Positions 8,030-17,123 of a stretch of DNA of 64,000 nucleotides are shown piece after piece. The notes below the pieces were generated by a model that searched no databases, was not told the origin of the DNA, and saw only the letters and a list, made by a program, of their open reading frames with translations. This DNA is from Pollutimonas sp036675275 (GTDB lineage: Bacteria; Pseudomonadota; Gammaproteobacteria; Burkholderiales; Burkholderiaceae_B), in NCBI GenBank assembly GCA_036675275.1, contig JAKFFG010000014.1, positions 1 to 64,000 of the forward strand, given 5' to 3'. Numbering within the stretch: position 1 is the stretch's first letter; every line of letters begins with the position of its first letter. The position numbers and the translations under genes were made by a program.

Positions 8030-10848
8030 CCTTGTGCGTAGTCGCAGCCGGCCCGCAGCAGCAGGTCGCGCTGCGCCTGCGTTTCAACCCCTTCGGCAAT
8101 GACTTTGAGGCCCAGCCTGTGGGCCATCACGATAATGGCCTCGCACAAGGCCATATCGTCAGTTTCTGCGCCCAGGTTGTTCACAAAGGACTGGTCGATT
8201 TTTATGTAATCGATGTCGAACTTCTTCAAATACGAAAGCGAGGAATAGCCCGTTCCGAAGTCGTCCAGGGCTACTTGTATGCCGGCGTCGCGAAATGCCA
8301 ACAGCTTATTCCGGACATCGGCATTGGCGTCCATCAGCAATCTTTCGGTGATCTCAACAACGACACTCTGGCCGGGAAGGTCCAATTGCCGCAGATGCTC
8401 CAGCCATTTATCATGGTCCAGGCCCTCGGCCATGAACTGGACCGGCGATACATTCACGCTGATCTGGAAATCCCGATGATGCGCCGCCCGCCACAATACC
8501 GATTGCCGAGTGGCTTCACGGAATATCCAATCGCCTATGCTTACGATGATGCCGGCGTCTTCGGCAACCGGTATGAATGACGCGGGACTGATCATGCCCA
8601 TGCTCGGATGCGACCAGCGTATGAGGGCCTCCGCCTTGTGCACTCTTCCGGTCGCCAGCTCGACTATGGGCTGGTAGTACAGCACGAACTGCTGTTGATC
8701 GCGCGCGACAATCAGGTCGCGTAGCATTTGCCGCCGGTCATGTGCATCCTGCTGCATGGCGGGCGTGAAATAGCAATATTGATTGCGGCCGTTGCCTTTG
8801 GCGGCGTACATGGCCAGGTCGGCGTTCTTCAACAACACCTGTGCATCGTCGCCATCCCGGGGAAAGAAGGTGACGCCCATGCTGGTGGAGATGGATGCCG
8901 CTTCATCACCCAGTTCGTACGGCTGCGCCAATTCATGCAGAACCTGCTGGCATATGCCACCCACCGCCTCCATATTGGTGACTCCACTCAATATTATGGT
9001 GAATTCGTCACCGCCCAGGCGGGCGACTGTGTCGGTGGACCGTATGCAGGCGCTCAAGCGTCGCGCCACTTGCTTCAGGAGCTCGTCGCCCATGCTATGG
9101 CCCAGGGTGTCGTTGACGTCCTTGAAGAAATCCAGATCCAGGAACACCAGGGCCATGGACAGGCCGGTACGCCTGGCGCGCGTAATGCCCCGTTCCAGGC
9201 GCTCCTGAAATAGCTGGCGGTTCGGCAGGCCCGTTAAATGATCATAATTTGCCTGGCGCCAGATGAAGGCATCTGACTGCTTTCTTTGGGTGATGTCCGA
9301 AAAAAGGCCCACACGGCAGCGGATGGAACCGTCGTCGTTGTACGAGGTATTGATAGTAAGGCGTTCTGCATATTCCTCTCCGTTCTTGCGCCGGTTCCAG
9401 ATATCGCCTTGCCACTTTCCGGTATTTTCCAGCGAGTTCCACATTGCCTGATAAAACGCTTTATCGTGGCGCCCGGAACTAAGCAGGCTAAGCCTGGATC
9501 CTATGACCTCCTCGGCGCTGAAACCCGTAATAGCCGAAAATGCGGGGTTCACATTGCTGATGATGCCGTCGGGGTCGGTAACGACCATCGCCTCGCTGCT
9601 GTTCTGGTATACGACTGCGGCCATGCGGGCCGACGCCTCGACTTCCTTGCGGGCAGTCACATCAAGCGCAATGCCCATGGTCACCGGTTCGCCGTCGAGT
9701 TCCATGCGGGACCCGAAAATTTCGAGATTGATTATCGTGCCGTCCTTGCGCCGACCGCGTGGTTCCACACATACCCCGTGAACATGTTCTTCCAGGCGCG
9801 CAGAGGTGCTTTCCTTGACCTTCTGGCGGTCCTCGTCGACAAAGATGTCATAGGCATCCATGGAAACGAGCATCTCTTCGCGGTCATAGCAAAACATTTT
9901 CGCCATCGTACTGTTGACGAAACGAAACCGTTCCCGCTGGACGATGTACACGCCCACCATAGTGTTCTCTGCGATGCCGCGGAACATGGCTTCGGCTTGG
10001 CGCAGACTATGCCTGTCATGCTCGATGTGATCGATCAGTTGCCCTATGCGCCGCGCAGAGTCGTTGAAAGCAAGCGCCAACCGACCGATTTCGTCGGAGG
10101 AACGATAAGAGACACGGGTGCTGTAATTGCCGCCAGAGAGCTCCCGGCAGTGGCGCGACAGTTCGCGCAGGGGTTTGACCATTTGCCTGCGCGCCGCCCC
10201 GAAGGCCGCCAGCAGCATCAGCGCGTCGAGCAGCAACAAACCATATATATTAAGCAGCGCCTGGCTCTGTGCCCTCTCGTTCTCGACAAAGATGGAACCA
10301 ATGAGCGCTTCGGTGTTCTGCAGCAAGAACGTAGCTTCTTCCGTAACGCGCTGCCTCAATGCCGAGCTTTCGGCGACCGCTGCCATGGGTAGCGTTTTGT
10401 CCAATGCCGTCAAAGCGAGAAACCCGCCGATGTTCACGCGATAGGTATTCCATTGCCGTTGGACGGCGTCCAGCGCTTGCGCATGGACCATGCCCAAGCG
10501 CGCGATATCCAGCCCGAATGCCGTCCCGCCCTGGCTTAGCGCTGACAAGGCCATATCGAATTCAGCCATGCTGCGCTCAATATTGCCTATGCCCGGCCCG
10601 CGCGTCGCTTCACTGTCCAGCGCCGCGAAAGCGATCTTTTGACTGAGCATACGCAGCTTGCCCGCCACGTTGACAGTGGCGGCAACGCTATTGAAGTCGC
10701 GCAACAGGTCGCGAACGAGGATAACGTTGGTGCAGGCCAGGACCAGTACGAGCAGGAAGACGCCACCGATTTTTTGGCCTATGCTGAGCCCCGGCAGCGC
10801 ACGCTTGCTAAGACTGGATCTACTGGGTGGCAATATGTCTGGAATCAT
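7966..10848 (-). CDS. Membrane-bound GGDEF/EAL protein with PilJ-like sensor and two PAS domains
   Basis: This 960-residue protein should make and/or break cyclic di-GMP at the inner membrane. In order: a first membrane helix (27-45); a periplasmic sensor with the PilJ-type stretch AGKLRMLSQKI (62-72); a second helix (199-218); HAMP (about 220-275); two PAS domains with PAC (about 285-400 and 405-523); GGDEF (about 530-690); and EAL (about 705-955). The GGDEF motif (612-616) is intact and preceded by an inhibitory RxxD site (RSTD, 603-606). EAL (740-742) and the DDFGTGYSSL loop are intact, so both activities are possible. Its 3' end overlaps lnt by 64 bases. Confidence 0.95.
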   Translation of the reverse strand: MIPDILPPSRSSLSKRALPGLSIGQKIGGVFLLVLVLACTNVILVRDLLRDFNSVAATVNVAGKLRMLSQKIAFAALDSEATRGPGIGNIERSMAEFDMALSALSQGGTAFGLDIARLGMVHAQALDAVQRQWNTYRVNIGGFLALTALDKTLPMAAVAESSALRQRVTEEATFLLQNTEALIGSIFVENERAQSQALLNIYGLLLLDALMLLAAFGAARRQMVKPLRELSRHCRELSGGNYSTRVSYRSSDEIGRLALAFNDSARRIGQLIDHIEHDRHSLRQAEAMFRGIAENTMVGVYIVQRERFRFVNSTMAKMFCYDREEMLVSMDAYDIFVDEDRQKVKESTSARLEEHVHGVCVEPRGRRKDGTIINLEIFGSRMELDGEPVTMGIALDVTARKEVEASARMAAVVYQNSSEAMVVTDPDGIISNVNPAFSAITGFSAEEVIGSRLSLLSSGRHDKAFYQAMWNSLENTGKWQGDIWNRRKNGEEYAERLTINTSYNDDGSIRCRVGLFSDITQRKQSDAFIWRQANYDHLTGLPNRQLFQERLERGITRARRTGLSMALVFLDLDFFKDVNDTLGHSMGDELLKQVARRLSACIRSTDTVARLGGDEFTIILSGVTNMEAVGGICQQVLHELAQPYELGDEAASISTSMGVTFFPRDGDDAQVLLKNADLAMYAAKGNGRNQYCYFTPAMQQDAHDRRQMLRDLIVARDQQQFVLYYQPIVELATGRVHKAEALIRWSHPSMGMISPASFIPVAEDAGIIVSIGDWIFREATRQSVLWRAAHHRDFQISVNVSPVQFMAEGLDHDKWLEHLRQLDLPGQSVVVEITERLLMDANADVRNKLLAFRDAGIQVALDDFGTGYSSLSYLKKFDIDYIKIDQSFVNNLGAETDDMALCEAIIVMAHRLGLKVIAEGVETQAQRDLLLRAGCDYAQGYLFSIPLAADEFSAFLASSE

Positions 10849-10867
10849 GGGTGACCGTCAATGAGAG

Positions 10868-10904
10868 CCACTATATGCGCAGCCGATATCTGCGCATATA
10901 GTGG
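10868..10904. promoter_or_regulatory. Perfect 14-bp inverted repeat upstream of the GGDEF/EAL gene
   Basis: The arms CCACTATATGCGCA (10868-10881) and TGCGCATATAGTGG (10891-10904) are exact reverse complements around a 9-base spacer. It starts 20 bases upstream of the ATG at 10848, so it would lie in the leader or promoter. There is no T-run on either side to make it a terminator. It may be an operator or a leader hairpin; nothing in the sequence decides which. Confidence 0.6.
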
Positions 10905-10983
10905 CGGACGGTATAATGATCCATGAAGAGCTTGTCAGCCAGATTGATTCAGGTCAATTTAAATAGCGAAACAACAACCTGAC

Positions 10984-11012
10984 TTGCACACATTAAAAAT
11001 ATGGTGCATAAT
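10984..11012 (+). promoter_or_regulatory. Sigma-70-type promoter of the tRNA cluster
   Basis: TTGCAC (10984-10989) and CATAAT (11007-11012) are spaced by exactly 17 bases. The -10 box ends 28 bases before the tRNA-Ala start, which fits a short leader. A further TGCTACAAT block at 11163-11171 could drive tRNA-Glu, but it has no clear -35 box. Confidence 0.65.
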
Positions 11013-11040
11013 CTCGCTTCTTCGCTAGACAAGCCAGTAC

Positions 11041-11116
<76 letters not shown>

Positions 11117-11190
11117 GTCTTACGAAGAAAGTTGTAAAAAACAGCAGTACCGCGCTTTTATATGCTACAATGCGCAGCTTGTTTTGTCCG

Positions 11191-11266
11191 GTCCCCATCG
11201 TCTAGAGGCCTAGGACACCACCCTTTCACGGTGGGTACAGGGGTTCGAATCCCCTTGGGGACGCCA
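11191..11266 (+). tRNA. tRNA-Glu (TTC)
   Basis: A 76-base cloverleaf starting GTCCCCATCG and ending with encoded CCA. The anticodon arm CCACC/GGTGG closes the loop CTTTCAC, giving anticodon TTC, and the T-loop is TTCGAAT. It lies 74 bases after tRNA-Ala. Confidence 0.97.
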
Positions 11267-11301
11267 GGTTTTTTTATCTGGCATCAGTAGTACACCGCTG
11301 C

Positions 11302-11378
11302 GGAGCGGTAGTTCAGTTGGTTAGAATACCGGCCTGTCACGCCGGGGGTCGCGGGTTCGAGTCCCGTCCGCTCCGCCA
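11302..11378 (+). tRNA. tRNA-Asp (GTC)
   Basis: A 77-base cloverleaf with acceptor GGAGCGG/CCGCTCC and encoded CCA. The anticodon arm CCGGC/GCCGG closes the loop CTGTCAC, giving anticodon GTC. It is the last tRNA of the cluster, and a terminator follows within 15 bases. Confidence 0.97.
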
Positions 11379-11389
11379 AAAGATTCGAT

Positions 11390-11423
11390 AAAAAGCACTT
11401 AATTAACATTAGGTGCTTTTTTT
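11390..11423 (+). terminator. Rho-independent terminator of the tRNA cluster
   Basis: AAAAAGCAC pairs with GTGCTTTTT across an AT-rich loop, and the 3' arm runs straight into a T-run. It lies directly downstream of tRNA-Asp and before the VOC gene. Confidence 0.85.
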
Positions 11424-11587
11424 ATGCGCATTGTTTCCCCCGTCTTTCCGTTCCAAAAACTTTGGCGCCTGGTCCCGCCAGGCTTAGATGGATCGCATTC
11501 AGGCATTTGCGTAGACTACAGTCGGCCATGAGCGACGGTCGATGGCCAGGGATACAATTGCGCACCGCCATCGAATCAGGTACCGAT

Positions 11588-11977
11588 ATGTCCGAGCCAA
11601 CCGCTAAACTTCGTTCGTTCTCTTTCGTGCTTGCGGTACCCGACCTAAAGCGAAGCGCATCCTATTTTCGTGACGCGCTCGGCTTTCGTCTTGAATGGCC
11701 TGAAGGCTCTGATTGGCAGCTTGTATCCAGAGGCGATGTGCGCATCATGATTGGCCATTGCCCCGACGCCATGCCCCCTTCGATGACCGGCGACCATAAC
11801 TATTTCGCTTACCTCAATGTCGATGATGCCGATGCACTCCACAGTGAGCTAGCCAATAGGGGCGCCATCATACTCCAGCCTCCGACCGATAGACCTCATG
11901 GCATGCGAGAGTTCGTCATAGGGACACCCGACGGGCATCGAATGATGGTCGGCCAGGAATTGCCCGCGACTAACTGA
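11588..11977 (+). CDS. VOC-family (glyoxalase/bleomycin-resistance-like) protein
   Basis: A 129-residue cytoplasmic protein with the vicinal-oxygen-chelate fold pattern: an opening strand FSFVLAVPDLKRSASYFRD, a central acidic NVDDADALHSEL segment, and a C-terminal strand ending FVIGTPDGHRMMVGQE. Family members include lyases, dioxygenases and antibiotic-binding proteins, so the substrate is not predictable. The ATG at 11588 matches the domain start, whereas an upstream reading adds 42 unsupported residues. It stands alone after the tRNA terminator. Confidence 0.82.
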   Translation: MSEPTAKLRSFSFVLAVPDLKRSASYFRDALGFRLEWPEGSDWQLVSRGDVRIMIGHCPDAMPPSMTGDHNYFAYLNVDDADALHSELANRGAIILQPPTDRPHGMREFVIGTPDGHRMMVGQELPATN

Positions 11978-12021
11978 GCAAATTCAATCCGACCATGGTT
12001 GTCGTCTTCTGCGTATGTTAG

Positions 12022-12798
12022 CTAAAAGCGGATTGTGACGCCGGCCATCGGTCCCTGTAGCACTGCGTCAAATTCAAAGCCTTTGTGGCTGTAATCCACG
12101 CCCAGGGCGCGGTAACCGAGGGATGCCGAGATGTTCTTGCTGATGCTGTATCCAATACCCAAACCGACGTCCCACTCCGCCTCCGCACCACCTGCGCCGA
12201 TCAGCCCCCAGCCAGTGACGTATAACTTCGGCGTCAACACATAATTTCCACGCAGTCCGATCAAACCATCGACCCAGGTCGCTCCGTCGCTGTGCTTGCG
12301 GCCAGCCAGGTGCGCTCCCTTCAGAGTAATGTCGGTATCAACCGACCACACGCGTACGCCAGCGACAACGTCTAACCGGTGCGGCGAATTTTGCAGAACG
12401 GAATATCCCGCTCCGATGAGGCCGGCGAAAGTCGAAGTTTGCACTTCTGCGCTCGTGGCCAGAATCCCATGCGGCGTATCCCCTTGTGAGCCAATTTTGA
12501 TGTAGATCAAATCGCCGAAAATGCTGTACCTGCCTTTGCGTGCGTCGCCCATCAGCATAGCCGCAAAGTCGAGGTTATCGAATATCTTATCGAAGCTGGC
12601 GTCGATGTCGATCACAGGAGAATTTGAATGAGATACCTTGCCGGAAAGCCCTGCCGCCCAAAAATAGGGCATCACTGAGAAGTCCCATTCCGCCTGCTGT
12701 CCACCGCCTGCAGCAGGGAAAGCATCAAGGTCGTTGCAGAGCCCGCACCCGGCATAGAGAAGCCCGCAGAGCAATAATCCAGTGATTTTCTTTTTCAT
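12022..12798 (-). CDS. Outer-membrane beta-barrel protein (function unknown)
   Basis: The 258-residue protein starts with a signal peptide (MKKKITGLLLCGLLYAGCG) and ends in a terminal Phe after an aromatic/Gly-rich beta region, as outer-membrane barrels do. Segments such as FAGLIGAGYSVL and NISASLGYRALGVDY fit barrel strands. The chosen ATG is preceded by GAGAGGG about 7 bases away; a longer reading adds 26 residues with no signal. The DUF1254/DUF1214 gene lies 160 bases upstream on the same strand, so the two may be co-expressed. A specific function cannot be assigned. Confidence 0.78.
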   Translation of the reverse strand: MKKKITGLLLCGLLYAGCGLCNDLDAFPAAGGGQQAEWDFSVMPYFWAAGLSGKVSHSNSPVIDIDASFDKIFDNLDFAAMLMGDARKGRYSIFGDLIYIKIGSQGDTPHGILATSAEVQTSTFAGLIGAGYSVLQNSPHRLDVVAGVRVWSVDTDITLKGAHLAGRKHSDGATWVDGLIGLRGNYVLTPKLYVTGWGLIGAGGAEAEWDVGLGIGYSISKNISASLGYRALGVDYSHKGFEFDAVLQGPMAGVTIRF

Positions 12799-12957
12799 CG
12801 CAAACCCTCTCTTACGCGCGGCGTGATGAACCGGGTTCCTCACAGCCCCGATTAGCGTAAAACCGGTACGACGCATTCGGCCCCAAGCTCATGGCAGCTT
12901 TCGCCTCTCGATAACCCGGATCCCGTGGCTTCCATGAACCGGCCACGGCCCCGCAGA

Positions 12958-14409
12958 TCAGACCTTCAGAACAGCAGGCGGCTTCCACGTGCCGTCCAGG
13001 ATTGAGAATGCGGGCGCCTCCGCGGGCATATAGAGGCGGAACATCAGGATGAAGTCTCCCCGCGGAGTGGGCAGCCAATTCGATTCCCGGCCCGTCCCCG
13101 GACTGTCGGCCTGGAGATACAGTTCGGTCGAACCGTCCTCGTTGCGCTTCAGTTCGTTGCGCTGGCTAAGCGTATATCGGTTCAACGGGTTCGCGACAAA
13201 GAACCATTTGTCGTCATACATGGTAAGGGACCAGAACCCGCGGGCGGGCGGGAATGCCCCCTGCTCGAAACGGATGACGTATCGGTTTTTCCCGTTCAGC
13301 TTGGCCCCCTGTACGTCATTCTGGGTGAATGGGTAGACGGCGTCCTCAGGCCTGTTCGCGCCCAGCCCGACTGCCGTGACAAAGGCGCGCTGTACATAAT
13401 CGGTGCCGTAGACGCCAGCCTTCAGCATTACCACCCAACCGTTTTCGAGTGCCAGGCCGCCTCCTTTGTCCTGCGCCATGATGCGCTTGAGCCCGGCGTC
13501 GCGAGCATTTGTCATCGCACGTTGAATGGTCGGCGAGAGGCTTGCAAAGTTCAATGGCTTGCCGGGCACGAGGCCGAGGCGCGCAAACTGAGCCATCGCC
13601 GGCGCATCGGCCGCGACAGGCCCGTTCGTTTCCATGAGTTCTGCCAACAGCGCAAAATAGTCGGCGGGGCTGAGACGGTCCACCTGATCGCGGACGGCAG
13701 TCTTCATATCGATGGACGAGTCCACCCGACCTGCCGGCGCCTTATAGTCGCCCTTGCCCCAAGCGCTAAGGGGCACAAGCCGATACTGGTCCTGCAGTGC
13801 GTGGACTTTCTTGTAATCTTCTGGCGTGCCGGTGCAGTATGTGCGTCCATGCACCCAGAGAAGATCGGTCGGCGAGCTGATGCGCGGAAGGCCAGCGGGA
13901 GTAGGGCCTTTATAGCGCGGGCCGGTGATGACATAGGCCTGCGCCCTGCCACCGGTGGTTCGCGTTCCCGGAGAAGCGATGACGTTGGTCCACCCATCCA
14001 GCATGGGGAAGAGATAGTAGCGATCACCCATGTCCGACCAGGACACGACGATCGGTTCCGGCCCAAGGTCGAGCCAGCCTTCAGAATAAAGCGTGTCGGC
14101 ATTGGGCGCCGTAATCCCCGTAAAGGCAGCCGTCGGATATTCGCGTACATTGGCGAACTGATTGACGGGAGCCCGGATTCCCTCCGGGCGCGCGACGTTG
14201 GTCATGACCTTGCGGGTCATATAGGTGGTGACGAGCGGATAGCCAAAGATATAGGCCTCTTCAGCAATTCGCGCGGCATCGTCTTCGCTGGCTATCTTGG
14301 CCGACGCCTCTGCGCTGGCTAGCGATGGAATTTGCGCGAGCACAGACGATGCCGCTACGCCGATCGGAAGAGCGAGCATCTTGCGACGTGACAAATACAA
14401 CGGGCTCAT
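12958..14409 (-). CDS. DUF1254/DUF1214 domain protein, exported
   Basis: The 483-residue protein begins with a Tat-like signal (SRRKMLALPIGVAASSVLAQ). A DUF1254 domain follows (about residues 50-190, with EEAYIFGYPLV and NADTLYSEGWLDLG). A DUF1214 domain comes last (about 350-470, with RGFWSLTMYDD and LQADSPG). Such proteins are common in soil bacteria but have no settled function. The ATG at 14409 has a good ribosome site (AGAAGGAAAG); the longer reading of 503 residues is less likely. It is upstream of the barrel protein on the same strand, so a periplasm/outer-membrane pair is plausible. Confidence 0.85.
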   Translation of the reverse strand: MSPLYLSRRKMLALPIGVAASSVLAQIPSLASAEASAKIASEDDAARIAEEAYIFGYPLVTTYMTRKVMTNVARPEGIRAPVNQFANVREYPTAAFTGITAPNADTLYSEGWLDLGPEPIVVSWSDMGDRYYLFPMLDGWTNVIASPGTRTTGGRAQAYVITGPRYKGPTPAGLPRISSPTDLLWVHGRTYCTGTPEDYKKVHALQDQYRLVPLSAWGKGDYKAPAGRVDSSIDMKTAVRDQVDRLSPADYFALLAELMETNGPVAADAPAMAQFARLGLVPGKPLNFASLSPTIQRAMTNARDAGLKRIMAQDKGGGLALENGWVVMLKAGVYGTDYVQRAFVTAVGLGANRPEDAVYPFTQNDVQGAKLNGKNRYVIRFEQGAFPPARGFWSLTMYDDKWFFVANPLNRYTLSQRNELKRNEDGSTELYLQADSPGTGRESNWLPTPRGDFILMFRLYMPAEAPAFSILDGTWKPPAVLKV

Positions 14410-14628
14410 GATGGCTTTCCTTCTGTTGAGCAGGGCTTGCCCGGGAATACCCGCGTCGGGCGCCTTCATCGCGTCATGCTAGTCGGGCGTCGATAATGTA
14501 GCTAAACATTCTGCGCCGATAATGCGGTGGCAAGCGAGTCGCCACATTGCCAATTGACTTCGGGATATATTTATGTATTTCGCCCCGCAATATAAACTTC
14601 ATCGAAACGCTCTCCCTTGGGCTCAGAC

Positions 14629-15072
14629 ATGCAATTTTCCCGGCGCAACGCTATCCCCGATTCGCTTGTCACCGCTTTTCAGAATACCCACTACATCGTA
14701 TTAGCGACTGACAAGCCATTTGCCTTGCGCATAGGCCAATACAGCGCTGAGCTGACCTATCTGTTTTCACACTACGGCGCTGACTGCGCAGCCATTCTTA
14801 CGGCCTACAATCCTTGGGCGCAGACAGTCAGCGAGCAGGCAAACCGCCGCGCCCAGCATCTTTTGCAACATGAGATTGACGCCTTGGGCTTTATGCGCAT
14901 CGACGGCGAGAACCGCGCTGGAGATAAGGACGGCCCTTCCGAACCGACCGTAATCGCGCTGGACATTCCGCGCGAGCGATCCCGGCAGCTTGCGCAACAG
15001 TTCGGACAACTTGCGTTCGTGTACATCGACGGACCGTGCACGCCGGAACTGGTGTGGACTTATTCAAAATAA
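14629..15072 (+). CDS. DUF3293 domain protein
   Basis: A 147-residue soluble protein resembling the DUF3293 family. The stretch ILTAYNPWAQTVSEQANRRAQ is characteristic, and it ends FVYIDGPCTPELVWTY. The family has no known activity. The ATG at 14629 is preferred to an upstream TTG four codons earlier. It lies between the divergent DUF1254 gene and bioB, and about 190 bases of unannotated DNA separate it from bioB. Confidence 0.75.
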   Translation: MQFSRRNAIPDSLVTAFQNTHYIVLATDKPFALRIGQYSAELTYLFSHYGADCAAILTAYNPWAQTVSEQANRRAQHLLQHEIDALGFMRIDGENRAGDKDGPSEPTVIALDIPRERSRQLAQQFGQLAFVYIDGPCTPELVWTYSK

Positions 15073-15262
15073 CAAAAAGATACAATTGAGGCGGAAGTCT
15101 CTTTACTCGGTACTTGATGAACTCCACCATCAAGATAACGGAAAACTGATGTTAATTGGCCGAACATGCCTATTGATTGCCGACAAATAGCTTCAACATC
15201 GCCTTGCCGCCATACGGCGGCGCCTCTACCATTGCGAGCTGATAACATTTCTGCCGCGCATT

Positions 15263-16258
15263 ATGGTCACTACGCCGTCATCTCTCCCCGCCTTCACAAA
15301 CGACACTCGCCAGAACTGGACAGTGCAAAGCATTGTCGATCTGTACGAACTGCCCTTCATGGATCTGCTGTTGCTTGCGCAGAACGAACACCGCAAACAC
15401 CACGAGCCCAATACGGTCCAGCTGTCCAGCCTGCTATCGATCAAGACCGGAGGTTGCCCCGAAGATTGCTCCTATTGCCCACAGTCGGCTCGTTACGACA
15501 CGCAGCTGGAGCAGGATGGGCTCATGCCGCTGGAACAAGTGCTTGAAGCGGCCCGCGCCGCCAAAGCCGGCGGAGCGCAACGTTTCTGCATGGGCGCCGC
15601 GTGGCGCTCGCCGACGGCCCGGCAACTGGATTCGGTGAGCGAAATGGTCCAGGCCGTGAAAGACTTGGGGCTGGAAACCTGTGTCACGCTCGGCATGCTC
15701 AAGGAGGGCCAGGCGCAACAACTGCGCGACGCCGGCCTAGACTACTACAACCATAACCTCGACACATCGCCGGAGTTCTACGGCAACATCATTTCCACAC
15801 GCACATACCAGGATCGTCTGGACACCTTGGATCGCGTCCGGTCCGCTGGCGTCAGCGTGTGCTGCGGCGGCATAGTGGGCCTGGGCGAATCGCGTGAGCA
15901 ACGGGCGGGGCTTATTGCTCAACTGGCCAATCTGCACCCCTATCCAGAATCTGTACCCGTCAACAATCTGGTGAAAGTCGCAGGCACGCCTCTGGAAGAC
16001 GCGCCCGCTGTGGATCCCTTCGAATTTGTACGCACTATCGCCGTGGCCCGCATCACCATGCCGCGCGCTGTCGTACGGCTGTCGGCGGGGCGCGACGCGA
16101 TGAGCGACACCATGCAGGCGCTCTGCTTCATGGCGGGCGCCAATTCCATTTTCTACGGCGACATGCTCCTTACCACGGGCAATCCGCAATGGTTGCAGGA
16201 CCAGGCCTTGTTCCAGCGCCTTAACCTTCGGCCTACCGGCGCCGCCCCTCAATACTGA
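15263..16258 (+). CDS. bioB: Biotin synthase
   Basis: BioB is a radical-SAM enzyme that inserts sulfur into dethiobiotin, the last step of biotin synthesis. The 331-residue protein has the CxxxCxxC motif (Cys65, Cys69, Cys72 in GGCPEDCSYCPQSA). It also has the conserved YYNHNLDTSPEFY and CCGGIVGLGE segments, and Arg in VRLSAGRD that helps bind the second iron-sulfur cluster. The length is typical. No other bio gene is adjacent; a transporter follows 11 bases later. Confidence 0.97.
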   Translation: MVTTPSSLPAFTNDTRQNWTVQSIVDLYELPFMDLLLLAQNEHRKHHEPNTVQLSSLLSIKTGGCPEDCSYCPQSARYDTQLEQDGLMPLEQVLEAARAAKAGGAQRFCMGAAWRSPTARQLDSVSEMVQAVKDLGLETCVTLGMLKEGQAQQLRDAGLDYYNHNLDTSPEFYGNIISTRTYQDRLDTLDRVRSAGVSVCCGGIVGLGESREQRAGLIAQLANLHPYPESVPVNNLVKVAGTPLEDAPAVDPFEFVRTIAVARITMPRAVVRLSAGRDAMSDTMQALCFMAGANSIFYGDMLLTTGNPQWLQDQALFQRLNLRPTGAAPQY

Positions 16259-16269
16259 ACCAGATCCCT

Positions 16270-17118
16270 ATGTATACACTGATTGTCAGCATTGCCTGCA
16301 GCGTGGCCGTGTCGGTCTTGCTAAAGCTGGCGCGCCGCAAGAATATCCAGATAGACCAGGCCATCGCCATGAATTACCTGGTGGCGGCCACTCTGTGCCT
16401 GCTTATCTTCCAACCCAAGCCGGCTGCGCTGTTGAGCCCCAGCACGCCCTGGTGGATACTGGCCGCCTTGGGTGTGCTCCTGCCGGCAATTTTCCTTGCC
16501 ATGGCCGGTGCCGTACGGCACGCCGGAATAGTGCTCAGCGACGCCGCACAGCGACTGTCACTGTTCATTCCCCTGATTGCCGCCTTCCTGCTTTTCGACG
16601 AGGCTGCTTCCACCGGCAAGCTTGCCGGTATCTCGCTCGCGCTAGTCGCGCTTGCCTGCCTGTTACGACGGAAAAATACCCAGGCGAGCTCGGGAGAAAC
16701 CGGAAAAACAGTGTCGCTGTTGCTGGCCGTCTGGCTGGGATACGGCACGATAGATATCTTGTTCAAGCAACTGGCAAAGAGCGGCGCCGCGTTTTCAAAT
16801 AGCCTGTTCGTCGCTTTCGTGCTGGCCGGCGTGTTGATCTTCCTTTACCTGCTGGCCAGACGCACCGTATGGAACCGCCGCAGCTTGGCGGCAGGCATCG
16901 TGCTGGGCGTGCTCAACTTTGGCAATATCTATTTTTATATCCGCGCGCACCAGGTTTTCCCCCAGAATCCGACCTTGGTGTTTTCCGCAATGAACATAGG
17001 CGTGATATCACTGGGCACACTCGTGGGCGCCGGCCTGTTCAAGGAAAAGCTGTCGTGGGTCAACGTGCTGGGCGTTGTACTGGCCATCGCCGCCATCGTC
17101 GCATTGATCCCACGCTAA
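16270..17118 (+). CDS. EamA/DMT-family transporter
   Basis: A 282-residue, strongly hydrophobic protein with about ten predicted membrane helices arranged as two similar halves, the layout of the drug/metabolite transporter superfamily. The second half ends with MNIGVISLGTLVGAGLFKEKLSWVNVLG, a typical EamA segment. The substrate is unknown. It starts 11 bases after bioB and may be co-transcribed with it, but that alone does not make it a biotin transporter. It ends 5 bases before the convergent MFS gene. Confidence 0.85.
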   Translation: MYTLIVSIACSVAVSVLLKLARRKNIQIDQAIAMNYLVAATLCLLIFQPKPAALLSPSTPWWILAALGVLLPAIFLAMAGAVRHAGIVLSDAAQRLSLFIPLIAAFLLFDEAASTGKLAGISLALVALACLLRRKNTQASSGETGKTVSLLLAVWLGYGTIDILFKQLAKSGAAFSNSLFVAFVLAGVLIFLYLLARRTVWNRRSLAAGIVLGVLNFGNIYFYIRAHQVFPQNPTLVFSAMNIGVISLGTLVGAGLFKEKLSWVNVLGVVLAIAAIVALIPR

Positions 17119-17123
17119 GCAGG

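Noticed and set aside
9286..10392. Plus-strand open frame of 368 codons
   Set aside because: It is antisense to the GGDEF/EAL gene, which has complete catalytic motifs.
11132..11171. Separate promoter for tRNA-Glu
   Set aside because: TGCTACAAT is a fair extended -10 box, but the only -35-like block lies 28 bases upstream, too far for a normal promoter.
15073..15262. Small gene or riboswitch upstream of bioB
   Set aside because: Only a short GCCGCC/GGCGGC stem at 15206-15221 and stop-rich frames were seen; nothing matches a known leader element.
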